A stretch of 64,000 bases of DNA from an uncultured Chlorobiaceae bacterium (lineage in GTDB: Bacteria > Bacteroidota > Chlorobiia > Chlorobiales > Chlorobiaceae), in contig CAIMPI010000015.1 in the NCBI GenBank assembly GCA_903843305.1, forward strand, positions 62,001 through 126,000, read 5' to 3'. This document shows positions 55,688-63,509 of this stretch, in pieces. The stretch's first letter is position 1. Each line of letters opens with the position of its first letter. Made by a program: the position numbers and the translations under genes. Under the pieces are notes generated by a model, which saw only the letters and a program-made list of their open reading frames with translations, did not search any database and had not been told where the DNA came from.

Positions 55688-56065
55688 TCTGTTTATTTTT
55701 ACTTGATATCAGAAGATCTCAACAGTGTGCTTAAGACTTCTGCACGAGGATTTCATAATCCTCGATAGTTACCGATAAGAATCCTTTCCTACTGTGACAA
55801 ACTTGATATAAGCATATCATTGTAGTGGTGTAATTTCAAACATTTGTTTCTATTCAATCGCCCTTAATTGAGCGAAGGGGAATTTAATTTTATAAATTAA
55901 ATCCCTAATAACCATGTTTTTTTAAGGGAAATTAAGGAATTCATTAAGGATTCATTAAGGAAAGAAGTTGTAATATTTAATTGAGATAAAATGAATATGA
56001 AGACCTTTCGAAAAGTCAACGTATTCAACTCTATGTTTTCTCAATAATAAAACCGGAACATTATT
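55688..56065. other. Regulatory-looking region upstream of the cyc2-like gene
   Basis: About 380 bases. It has CGAGGATT-TCAT-AATCCTCG (55745-55764), a perfect hairpin downstream of the cytochrome gene, lacking a T run. An inverted repeat ATTTAATTT-TAT-AAATTAAAT is at 55882-55902. A cluster of ATTAAGGA direct repeats is listed separately. No gene was seen. Confidence 0.55.
55921..55964. promoter_or_regulatory. Direct repeats ATTAAGGA upstream of cyc2-like gene
   Basis: Three close copies, at 55931, 55943 and 55954, share ATTAAGGA and are spaced 12 and 11 bases apart; a weaker TTTAAGGGAA precedes them at 55921 and a reverse CCCTTAAT lies near 55861. They sit about 100 bases before the start codon. 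The near-helical spacing suggests a cooperative response-regulator or similar site. The protein is unknown. Confidence 0.5.
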
Positions 56066-57346
56066 ATGTCAGCAAACAAAATACGTGCTTTTTTGATTTC
56101 CATCGGAGCCTTTGCTCCTTTTTTATGTTCGGTGCCGCAGGCATCAGCAACACCTGCATTTTCCAGGCAGACTGGACAGTCATGCGCTGCCTGCCATTTC
56201 CAGAGATATCCGTTACTCAATGCCTACGGACGTTCGTTCAAGGCAAACGGATATACGCAAACAGGCAAACAAGAGACTATTGAAGATAACTCCCTCTCTC
56301 TTCCCGTAACACTTAATGCGGCAGTTGTTACCAAGCTCAGGTATGTGAAAACCAATGGTTCATCATCAGATGGAACAAATGGTGGAGAGTTTAATATGCC
56401 TGATGAAGCCAGTCTTTTTCTTGCCGGCAGAATTGCAAAAAACATCGGATATCAGGCTGACATAAGTTTGGGCAGAGACAAGGCTCTCTTGGCTGGCTTC
56501 AAGATGCCCTTTGTTTTTCCCCAGAATGACTTTATCCTCAGCGCCATTCCGTTTTTTACAGATAGTCAAGGGCCAGCGTACGGCTATGAACTCTTGAACA
56601 CGGGTGCTGTAGAGTTTTCCCGACCGTTTGAAAATGCAGCAGAGACTTCCGCACAACAATATCTTGTTCAAACAGCGAATGAGGATAACGGCGGCACAAC
56701 GGGTGTAGCCCTGGTTTTCCATCACAAGTATGGTTATTTAAGCTATACACCCTACATCACTAGTTATAAAGATTTTCCAGGAGACTTTACAAACACGACA
56801 CCACACCAGTTCATGAGCTATGTGAGAGGTGTTGTTACTCCTGAAAAAGTTGGAAACTTTGAGCTTGCTGCGGGATTCCAGCTCTGGAAAGGCAGCTCAA
56901 GTATGCACGTTAACGATTCTAATGGTGTCCCAGTTCCGACGACTACTCACAAGGCTGATGCATGGGCAGTTGATGGCCAGGCGCAGGGGAAGGTCGGCAA
57001 CTATCCTCTTGGCGTTTATGTCGCTTATGGCTGTGCTGCTAAAACAGCAGAGGGTGCCACCACACCGAACGACTTTAATGGAGCACACGCCAACAAGAAG
57101 GCATTTACCATCGCCGCCGATATGGGAGTTGTCCCATCAAAGCTTGGTCTTGGACTGGCTTACAGAATAGCCAATAATGGAACTGGAGGCAGTGATGGCG
57201 AAAATGCCGTGACTCTTGCAGCAAACTATAATATTGCCAAAAATGTCCTTCTGCAAGTAAACCACAGCTTCTATTCTTATGGTGCAGATGTACTAACACC
57301 GGATGGAAACCAGAAGACATCGCTTGTGCTGTTCAGTGCATTCTGA
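56066..57346 (+). CDS. cyc2: Cyc2-like outer-membrane cytochrome-porin
   Basis: 426 residues. A signal peptide ends near residue 28, then PAFSRQTGQSCAACHF holds one heme-c site, C40-A-A-C43-H44. RYPLLNAYGRSFKANGYT follows, matching the Cyc2 opening. The remainder reads as a beta-barrel with alternating aromatic strands, ending in Phe. Cyc2 proteins oxidise Fe(II) at the cell surface and pass electrons inward. The cytochrome c gene upstream and the FetAB-like genes downstream support an iron theme. The family call is by motif; it could also be a related porin-cytochrome of unknown donor. Confidence 0.82.
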   Translation: MSANKIRAFLISIGAFAPFLCSVPQASATPAFSRQTGQSCAACHFQRYPLLNAYGRSFKANGYTQTGKQETIEDNSLSLPVTLNAAVVTKLRYVKTNGSSSDGTNGGEFNMPDEASLFLAGRIAKNIGYQADISLGRDKALLAGFKMPFVFPQNDFILSAIPFFTDSQGPAYGYELLNTGAVEFSRPFENAAETSAQQYLVQTANEDNGGTTGVALVFHHKYGYLSYTPYITSYKDFPGDFTNTTPHQFMSYVRGVVTPEKVGNFELAAGFQLWKGSSSMHVNDSNGVPVPTTTHKADAWAVDGQAQGKVGNYPLGVYVAYGCAAKTAEGATTPNDFNGAHANKKAFTIAADMGVVPSKLGLGLAYRIANNGTGGSDGENAVTLAANYNIAKNVLLQVNHSFYSYGADVLTPDGNQKTSLVLFSAF

Positions 57347-57370
57347 TTGAATAACTCCCTTGTTTCGATT

Positions 57371-57411
57371 AAAAAAGCTGGTTTAACCTGTGATTGGCTG
57401 CCAGCTTTTTT
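57371..57411 (+). terminator. Terminator after the cyc2-like gene
   Basis: AAAAGCTGG (57373-57381) pairs with CCAGCTTTT (57401-57409) around a loop of about 19 bases, followed by T residues. It separates cyc2 from the FetA-like gene. Confidence 0.8.
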
Positions 57412-57464
57412 ATGATTCAAGTCTCTATTCGAGATACTTTATTTACTCTGTTCAATGGGTGAAC

Positions 57465-58253
57465 ATGAATCAGCAACAAAAATCCGGCAACGACCCAATT
57501 GTTGAACTCATTGATGTCGGGGTAACCAAGCTGAGCCCAACGGGTCAGAATGTTGTGATTCTTGACCGAATATCTTTTGCCGCCCGCCCGGGAGAGATAA
57601 CCGGAATAATCGGACCATCCGGAAGCGGCAAGAGCACCCTGATTCGACTCATCAACCGTCTCGATGAACCCTCAGAGGGGAGAATTTTGCTGAATGATGA
57701 AAACATTTCAGCGATTGACCCGCTGCTCCTGCGGCAGAAAGTTGCCATGGTTCTGCAGAAGCCTTTCATGTTTGAAGGAACACTCCTTGATAACCTGCAA
57801 AGGCCTTTCCTTTTCCGGAACTTGACTCCGCCTTCAGACGAAAGCATTGAAATTACCCGTGTTCTGGAACTCGTTCAACTTTCAACAGAAATGCTGGTGC
57901 GGGATGCCCGCTCACTTTCCGGTGGTGAACAACAGAGGGTCAATCTGGCCCGAGCCCTTATCAGCCACCCGCAAGTTCTTTTGCTCGACGAACCGACAAG
58001 CTCTCTCGATCGTCCTGCCACTGCACGTCTGGCCACCACCCTGCACAACATCTGCAGTTCCGAACATCTGGCCATTATCGTGGTGACCCATGATCTCTAT
58101 CTTGCCGAACATATTGTCGATCACCTGATCTACCTGGAGCAGGGCAAAATTATGGAAGAGGGTGCTGGCACACAAATTCTGGCAAAACCGCAAACGGCTG
58201 CGTTCAGAAGTTTTCTGACAGAACCTGACAGAAACAAGGAACCCTCATCATGA
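57465..58253 (+). CDS. fetA: FetA-like ABC transporter ATP-binding protein
   Basis: About 262 residues. Walker A GPSGSGKST, the signature LSGGEQQRVNLARAL and Walker B VLLLDEPTSSLD are intact. The start at 57465 gives MNQQQKSGN; an upstream start would add a hydrophobic stretch untypical of these ATPases. The next gene overlaps it by four bases and encodes a FetB-like permease, so the pair resembles FetAB, which exports iron and relieves iron stress. Its location after cyc2 fits iron handling. Confidence 0.84.
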   Translation: MNQQQKSGNDPIVELIDVGVTKLSPTGQNVVILDRISFAARPGEITGIIGPSGSGKSTLIRLINRLDEPSEGRILLNDENISAIDPLLLRQKVAMVLQKPFMFEGTLLDNLQRPFLFRNLTPPSDESIEITRVLELVQLSTEMLVRDARSLSGGEQQRVNLARALISHPQVLLLDEPTSSLDRPATARLATTLHNICSSEHLAIIVVTHDLYLAEHIVDHLIYLEQGKIMEEGAGTQILAKPQTAAFRSFLTEPDRNKEPSS

Positions 58254-59038
58254 GTAACCCACACATCATTCCGCTGGATGTGATCCAGTTGGTCTATGCT
58301 TACGGGCTGATTCTGCTCTCGCTGGCCCTTGCACGTTTGCAGCAGATTGGCCATGAAAAACAGCTTCTCTGGGCCTCAATCCGTATGCTTTTTCAATTAG
58401 TTGCTGTTGGATACCTGCTGCATCTCGTGTTTGCTGTCAATTCTCCTTTTCCGGTAATCCTCATGCTTCTGGCAATGGCTGGTTTCTCACTCCAAGTGGC
58501 GGGATCGCGCATCAAAAAACGGATACCAAACTTCTACCGTGTGATGGGGAGTTCCATTTTCATTGGCTGTGGAGGTGTAACCTTCTATTTCTGCCTCGTT
58601 GTGGTCGGATACACTCCGTGGTTCGATCCCCGCTATCTGATCCCGCTGGCAGGAATGATTGTTGGCAACGCCATGAACGGTGCCAGCCTTGCCGCTGAAC
58701 GGCTCTCTGCCGAAATGCATGAACGCCGCGAAGAGATTGAGACAGCTCTTTGCCTTGGAGCCACTTCCAGACAATCCGCAGACCAGGCAGTACGCAACGC
58801 CTATAGTGCCTCCCTGAGACCAACCATCAACACCATGGCCGCCACAGGGATTGTCGCCCTGCCCGGCATGATGACCGGCCAGATTCTTTCCGGGACAGAA
58901 CCAATCGTCGCCGTCAGGTACCAGATAGCCATCATGTGCGCCATCACCGGCGCTGTAGCTATAACTTCGTTTTTGATTGTGCAGCAAGGCTACCGGTGCT
59001 TCTTTACCGATGCCCATCAACTGAAAGGGGAAGGATAG
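58250..59038 (+). CDS. fetB: FetB-like ABC transporter permease (UPF0014)
   Basis: 262 residues of the UPF0014/YbbM family with about seven membrane segments. PLAGMIVGNAMNGASLAAERL and TGIVALPGMMTGQILSGTEP are the family signatures; the latter is the cytoplasmic coupling loop. Its start overlaps the fetA-like stop as ATGA. In E. coli the pair exports iron. The iron direction is inferred from homology. It converges with an unknown minus-strand gene 38 bases away. Confidence 0.86.
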   Translation: MSNPHIIPLDVIQLVYAYGLILLSLALARLQQIGHEKQLLWASIRMLFQLVAVGYLLHLVFAVNSPFPVILMLLAMAGFSLQVAGSRIKKRIPNFYRVMGSSIFIGCGGVTFYFCLVVVGYTPWFDPRYLIPLAGMIVGNAMNGASLAAERLSAEMHERREEIETALCLGATSRQSADQAVRNAYSASLRPTINTMAATGIVALPGMMTGQILSGTEPIVAVRYQIAIMCAITGAVAITSFLIVQQGYRCFFTDAHQLKGEG

Positions 59039-59076
59039 GCCTTGCGGCTATTGGGCACATCTCCAAAGCTTCTTGT

Positions 59077-59814
59077 CTACTTGTTGATCAGTCTGAAATC
59101 GTGAATATCAAGGTGAATTAATACCGGGCCACCGAGTGGCTTTCCTTTCGGCCCCTTCGGGGTTACCCGCCTTATCGAAGGATAAACAAGTCCTGAACTG
59201 TTTTGGGCATGCCGCAGAACAACATTGGATGCGGCTGCAAGCGGGCTGATGATATCGGCAGTATAGTCGTGCTGAATCAGGAGACCAGTCTCACGGTCAA
59301 ACCTGAATCGCTGCACCTTGCTGTGGGTCGGAATCTCATCAGGGAACCGTGCCTCCAGCCAACCTGGTTCGAGTTCCGTCCAAAAAATATCCTCACGCAT
59401 CAACAGCGCTGGCAGGGTAAAATAATTCCAGGAAGCATAGTTGGCGAAATAAGACATATCAAGGTCATCCCAGTAGAATAACCTTCTGCCTATTTTGAAA
59501 TAATCCCGCGCATTCCTGCGCTCAGAAATGATCTGCCCCTTTTCATTTTCGAGACGAACATCAAGACCGTCAAGAATTCCCGTAATAGTCGGATTGAGAC
59601 CAATCGGGGTCAATGTGGAAAATGGTCTGTGAATAGCTAAAACCATTTTGGCATGGCGAAAAAACGGCCGACGTTTCAGTGTAAACGCCAATCCAGAAGC
59701 ACTTATCCCGGTTTCCAGAGTTTTTGCGTTTTGCCAGAGCACACGTCCACCATACGCGGCAATTGCTTTTTCTGCTGTTTCTGTCAGGTTCATAGGAGTA
59801 TTTGGTTTTATCAT
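59077..59814 (-). CDS. Conserved hypothetical protein
   Basis: 245 residues. No family is recognised with confidence. There is no signal peptide, heme site or known nucleotide motif. The central region has a run of Tyr/Trp and Phe residues (FYWDDLDMSYFANYASWNYF) and the C-terminal half has alternating strands (FRFDRETGLLIQHDY), so it may fold as a beta-rich sheet that binds a hydrophobic ligand. It is co-oriented with nothing nearby and converges on fetB. Confidence 0.65.
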   Translation of the reverse strand: MIKPNTPMNLTETAEKAIAAYGGRVLWQNAKTLETGISASGLAFTLKRRPFFRHAKMVLAIHRPFSTLTPIGLNPTITGILDGLDVRLENEKGQIISERRNARDYFKIGRRLFYWDDLDMSYFANYASWNYFTLPALLMREDIFWTELEPGWLEARFPDEIPTHSKVQRFRFDRETGLLIQHDYTADIISPLAAASNVVLRHAQNSSGLVYPSIRRVTPKGPKGKPLGGPVLIHLDIHDFRLINK

Positions 59815-60240
59815 GCAATGCCCCTCATATCCGCCCCTTGTATGTATCGCATCCGTTCACCGTGTGCCATTCATTAAAGTGTGTGTGCAAGAATTATCTT
59901 CAGAAATACTCCAGAGAGAAATTGCATTACGCCTTTATATATCAACGAATAGCCGACACAAAGAACTCATTGTAAACCAGCATTTATAAGATAACAAAAT
60001 GGCAGCCAAGAGAATTCCTTCCGAATTGGTGGGTTAATGGACTTTCTGTAATTTTTTTTGTTTCGCCTCAGAGTTTGTCACACAGAAAATCTTCTCTTTT
60101 AAATGGGTAGTGGGGGGGGCACAAAAAAGGCATCGTCAACCTCTTATCCTACCGTCATTCAAAACCCTTTTTTCAACAGGAAGTGCCCAGCTTATCTTTC
60201 AATACGTAATGACTTACCACCCATTTGGCAAGACTTCTTT

Positions 60241-60341
60241 TCTGTATCGCGGAATGATTCCGGGACGTTGTCGCCTTGGCGATTCATGGCCAAAAGTCGT
60301 TACAAGAATTGCTCAAGAAACAGTACGAGTTATAAATTTTT
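60241..60341 (+). pseudogene. Decayed fragment of a DUF1828-type gene
   Basis: The DNA and the translated piece LYRGMIPGRCRLGDS match residues LYRGMILGRCRPGDS of the intact protein encoded at 61138-61911; similarity runs about 95 bases, then VVTRIAQETVRV against VVTRVAQAAVRV. The rest of the gene is absent. It is a remnant of a duplicated or replaced copy, with another gene between the two copies. Confidence 0.75.
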
Positions 60342-60384
60342 AGCGATTCACCAAAAATATTTGTAGTTTTTATGGCTTGAAGCT

Positions 60385-60409
60385 TTGTTAGTTTTGTTAG
60401 AATTGTTAG
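60385..60409. repeat. Short tandem repeat TTGTTAG, period nine
   Basis: Three copies of TTGTTAG start at 60385, 60394 and 60403 with two-base spacers. They lie upstream of the secreted small protein gene. No function can be assigned. Confidence 0.4.
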
Positions 60410-60496
60410 TAGCCTTACAAGTGTTGTTAATGATCATTTTCCATTATTGTTGTTTTTCACGACTTCTAAGGTTTATTCACTTTTTACCGGATACTA

Positions 60497-60979
60497 ATGG
60501 AAAGTATTACCTTAATAATGAAAAATATTTTCACTATCCTCCTTGTAAGTACTCTTATTATACTTCGAAACGTACCAGCTTACGCTGAGCTTCTTAATGG
60601 GTATATTGGATCAAGCGGGGGTAACATCTCACTTGCCGGGAACCTGTGGTATTCCAGCTTTATGAACTTGAAGGCACCTCGTGACTTGAAGAAGGGAGAG
60701 GAAATAAGGATTAAACTGTTGGGCTGTGCCCAGTGCGTTTATGTCAGATTGCTTCCCAAAGGTGTAGCTTCTACCGGTTCAACGGGCATCATAGATAATA
60801 AAATTTATGTTCCTCAAGGAGGAGTGATCACTATAAGGCTTCATCGTGATTACCCGCACATCCAGCAAATATCTGTCCACTCCGGGTACGAAGTGTTTGA
60901 TAAACTCCTGAGTATTTTCAATGGCCATGCCGATATTGCCAGCATAGATGTTTCTATGGGAAAAACAGGGCAACCCTGA
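60497..60979 (+). CDS. Small secreted hypothetical protein
   Basis: 160 residues. A signal peptide (hydrophobic about 8-25, ending PAYA-E) directs export. The mature protein is small, with two Cys at about 76 and 79 (GCAQCV) that may pair, a GSSGGN start and a beta-rich C-terminus. I do not recognise the family. It lies between a decayed DUF1828-type fragment and an intact copy. Confidence 0.65.
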   Translation: MESITLIMKNIFTILLVSTLIILRNVPAYAELLNGYIGSSGGNISLAGNLWYSSFMNLKAPRDLKKGEEIRIKLLGCAQCVYVRLLPKGVASTGSTGIIDNKIYVPQGGVITIRLHRDYPHIQQISVHSGYEVFDKLLSIFNGHADIASIDVSMGKTGQP

Positions 60980-61137
60980 AGCAGGCCAATTTTACTTCGA
61001 TGCCTGAGGACAAGTCAAAATAAATTGTTGGGGGTATCGAACATTTCTTGAAAACTTTTTGCATTTCAGCAGATTGTTGAGAACTACATCTCCAGGAACC
61101 GCCTTAACCCTTCCAGAACGCAACTTGAGGGCACTCT

Positions 61138-61911
61138 GTGACACGACTCTCTTCCTTAAAATCCGGTATTGGTGAATTGTTTTCCTGTACCGAACATGGA
61201 GATTTTCAGCGCATCCGTACGCCTTTTCTTTATCCGGATGGAGACACTATTGACCTTTTCTGCAAAACTGATGGGGATACCGTCACTATAACCGATCTTG
61301 CGGAAACGGTGCGGTGGCTCCATGCACAGTCAGCATCATCTTCCAAACGATCAACAAAGCAGCGGCAGCTTATTGAAGATACTTGCCTTACTCACGGTGT
61401 TGAGCTCTATCGGGGGATGATTCTGGGACGTTGTCGCCCTGGCGATTCATTGGCCATGGTCGTTACACGGGTTGCTCAGGCAGCCGTCAGAGTTTCCGAT
61501 CTTTGGTTCACTTTTAAAACACGAACGGTCGAATCAATCACTGATGAGGTTGCAGATTGCCTCGCTGACAAAAAGCTCCCCTTTACCCGTTTTGAAAAAC
61601 TTGCAGGGAGATCTGGCAGGGCATGGGCTATTGATTTTCACGTAAGATCTCCATTGCGCAGCTCCCTTGTATCTGTCTTAAAAACATCAAACCGTTCTTC
61701 AGCTCGTCCTATTGTGGAGCATACCGTTGCAGCATGGTATGATCTGAATCATTTAGCCGCAGGCCCGGAGGGATTAAATTTTATATCACTGTTTGACGAC
61801 ACGTCTGATGTCTGGAGTGATGAAGACTTCAAGCTGGTAGAGCCATTGTCAACAATTTCGCGTTGGTCACGCCCGGATGAGTTTGTCAATATTTTGTCTG
61901 AGGTGGCGTGA
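61138..61911 (+). CDS. DUF1828/DUF1829-like protein
   Basis: 257 residues. The opening IGELFSCTEHGDFQRIRTPFLYPDGDTIDLFC and ITDLAETVRWL match the DUF1828 pattern, and the C-terminal part resembles DUF1829. No molecular function is known; the family often sits in phage, restriction or other defence neighbourhoods. The start is a GTG. The TGA is followed at once by a second TGA in the same frame, after which another ~60 codons are open. Confidence 0.75.
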   Translation: MTRLSSLKSGIGELFSCTEHGDFQRIRTPFLYPDGDTIDLFCKTDGDTVTITDLAETVRWLHAQSASSSKRSTKQRQLIEDTCLTHGVELYRGMILGRCRPGDSLAMVVTRVAQAAVRVSDLWFTFKTRTVESITDEVADCLADKKLPFTRFEKLAGRSGRAWAIDFHVRSPLRSSLVSVLKTSNRSSARPIVEHTVAAWYDLNHLAAGPEGLNFISLFDDTSDVWSDEDFKLVEPLSTISRWSRPDEFVNILSEVA

Positions 61912-61914
61912 TGA

Positions 61915-62248
61915 GTTGCAACCATTTACGATCGGCATTGCTTTTTGGCAGAGTCTTGCGACTATGCAGCCATTGCCCAAAAGAACTCCAAAGCACCGCC
62001 ACCGCCCGCAACACAGAGAATTTTACACAACCGGCTGGCCGCTGAAAAGAATATTGATCGCTATCGTTCTACTCTAATCATATTTAAAGTGGAATACCTG
62101 TGAGCCAAGAGGCCCGGCTTCACTGGTATGAAGGGCAAGTATTTCCATGTTATTATGATATAGTATTTTACCCGTCTATTACTTATCACTTCCTTCTATC
62201 AGGTTAAGCCATCCATACTTAATCAAGTAGATTTATTGTGTGGATGTA
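61915..62248. other. Intergenic region with open-frame remnant
   Basis: About 330 bases before the convergent HEPN-type gene. In the frame of the upstream DUF1828 gene, the stretch 61915-62101 is open and reads YAAIAQKNSKAPPPPATQ and NRLAAEKNIDRYRS. It has no start codon and no recognised domain, so it is a possible remnant. A short ATG frame (61911-62045, 44 codons), overlapping the DUF1828 stop, is also possible but unsupported. Confidence 0.4.
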
Positions 62249-63484
62249 TTAGCCGGAAATAAATTTTTTAGCATAACGTAACCTGCTTATTTGTTTATCG
62301 ATAGCTTCCTTTTCGTTAGGAGAGTCAAGAAATTTTGCTGCTTCAGTAATAGAAGAAAAGCAAAATTTATTTGCGACATGAAATTCAATCAACCTTTCGA
62401 CATAGTGCTTCAGTTGATACATTAGTGACTCTATATCACCTGATTCTGAATCTTCATGAACAGACTTATTTCGATAATCTCGAAGATGAGACAGCACTTG
62501 ATTTACGTACTCTCTATCCGAAAATATGTAAGAAGTTCTGCGAATGGTTACTTTATAACCATCTGATTGTGTCCCTGTCAAGAACTCTAAAACTCCCCAT
62601 AACCGAAGAAATGAATCATCCCAATCGCTTGTATCAAGAGCACGAACATATCGTAATACAGCATGTACTATATCCTGCTTATATGCTGATTTTCGTAAAA
62701 GACCAAAAAAATTGAGCATAAACTTGCGCATACTTTCAATTTCACTACCCTCATTATACAAATCCATTACACCTCTATATTGAGATTCATACCACCATGA
62801 TTCTGTAGCAAGAGTACCATTTTTATGATGAAGTGTATGTAATGGCCCAAGGATAATACGATTAACTGGCTTTCGAGATCCGCCAAATGAAATCCTAAAT
62901 GCTTGCCCACGATTCTTCCAAAAATTCCAAACACCTCTAATAAAATCTAACCTATCAAGTGCTTTGTCTGCTGCCTCGGCAGTGGACCGTGCTTTCACAC
63001 TCACACTGACAGCGGCGTAATCTGTTGGAAGATCATTGCTGAAAGAGTAGCGGGAAGTTTTGATTAGCTTATTTCGGCTGGTTTTTGAAGTTGTATTTAA
63101 ACGTGCATGAACGATAATCCAAGAACCTTCAAAGTAAACCTTTGGAATCTGGCATAAATTTGAGATTGAAATTTCTGTCAGCAACCGATATTTCTGCTCC
63201 GGAGTTGATAAATAATTGCATTCCAGTTTATTTATCTCGTCGAGTAAAGATTTTGGCGTAATCGCACCTTTAGCTCCGGCCGCAAATGTTGCCTGGTTTA
63301 TTATTCTCCGTTTCTCTATTTCCGGTATTTCTTTGTTGAAAGAAATCATGCTGTTCAGAAGAACAACATGTTCTGAATGTTCAAAGCCACTGAACGAGAC
63401 CGCTCCATCATCAGAAACAATCTTTACTTTCTCCATCCGTTGAGAAATAAGTTCAGGTTTGTATTCTTTAACCCAGGTAGACAT
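62249..63484 (-). CDS. HEPN-motif protein encoded beside a type I restriction gene
   Basis: 411 residues. The C-terminal third contains R338-N-K-S-V-H343 in a segment RDYRNKSVHEDSE, fitting the RX4H motif of Apea-like HEPN ribonucleases. The N-terminal part is not recognised. The gene follows hsdS by 25 bases on the same strand, so it is embedded in a type I restriction-modification operon. It may be a nuclease that backs up restriction, or an independent defence gene. The evidence is the motif and location only. Confidence 0.7.
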   Translation of the reverse strand: MSTWVKEYKPELISQRMEKVKIVSDDGAVSFSGFEHSEHVVLLNSMISFNKEIPEIEKRRIINQATFAAGAKGAITPKSLLDEINKLECNYLSTPEQKYRLLTEISISNLCQIPKVYFEGSWIIVHARLNTTSKTSRNKLIKTSRYSFSNDLPTDYAAVSVSVKARSTAEAADKALDRLDFIRGVWNFWKNRGQAFRISFGGSRKPVNRIILGPLHTLHHKNGTLATESWWYESQYRGVMDLYNEGSEIESMRKFMLNFFGLLRKSAYKQDIVHAVLRYVRALDTSDWDDSFLRLWGVLEFLTGTQSDGYKVTIRRTSYIFSDREYVNQVLSHLRDYRNKSVHEDSESGDIESLMYQLKHYVERLIEFHVANKFCFSSITEAAKFLDSPNEKEAIDKQISRLRYAKKFISG

Positions 63485-63509
63485 ATATTACTTCACTTAT
63501 ACGAATCAG

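Larger units (their letters stand above)
59815..60496. other. Gene-poor accessory region with a decayed gene fragment
   Basis: About 680 bases. A run of eight G at 60112-60119 could slip during replication. A degraded copy of the DUF1828-type gene lies at 60241-60341 (listed separately). A minisatellite-like TTGTTAG repeat of period nine occurs at 60385-60409. I see no complete gene here. Confidence 0.6.
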
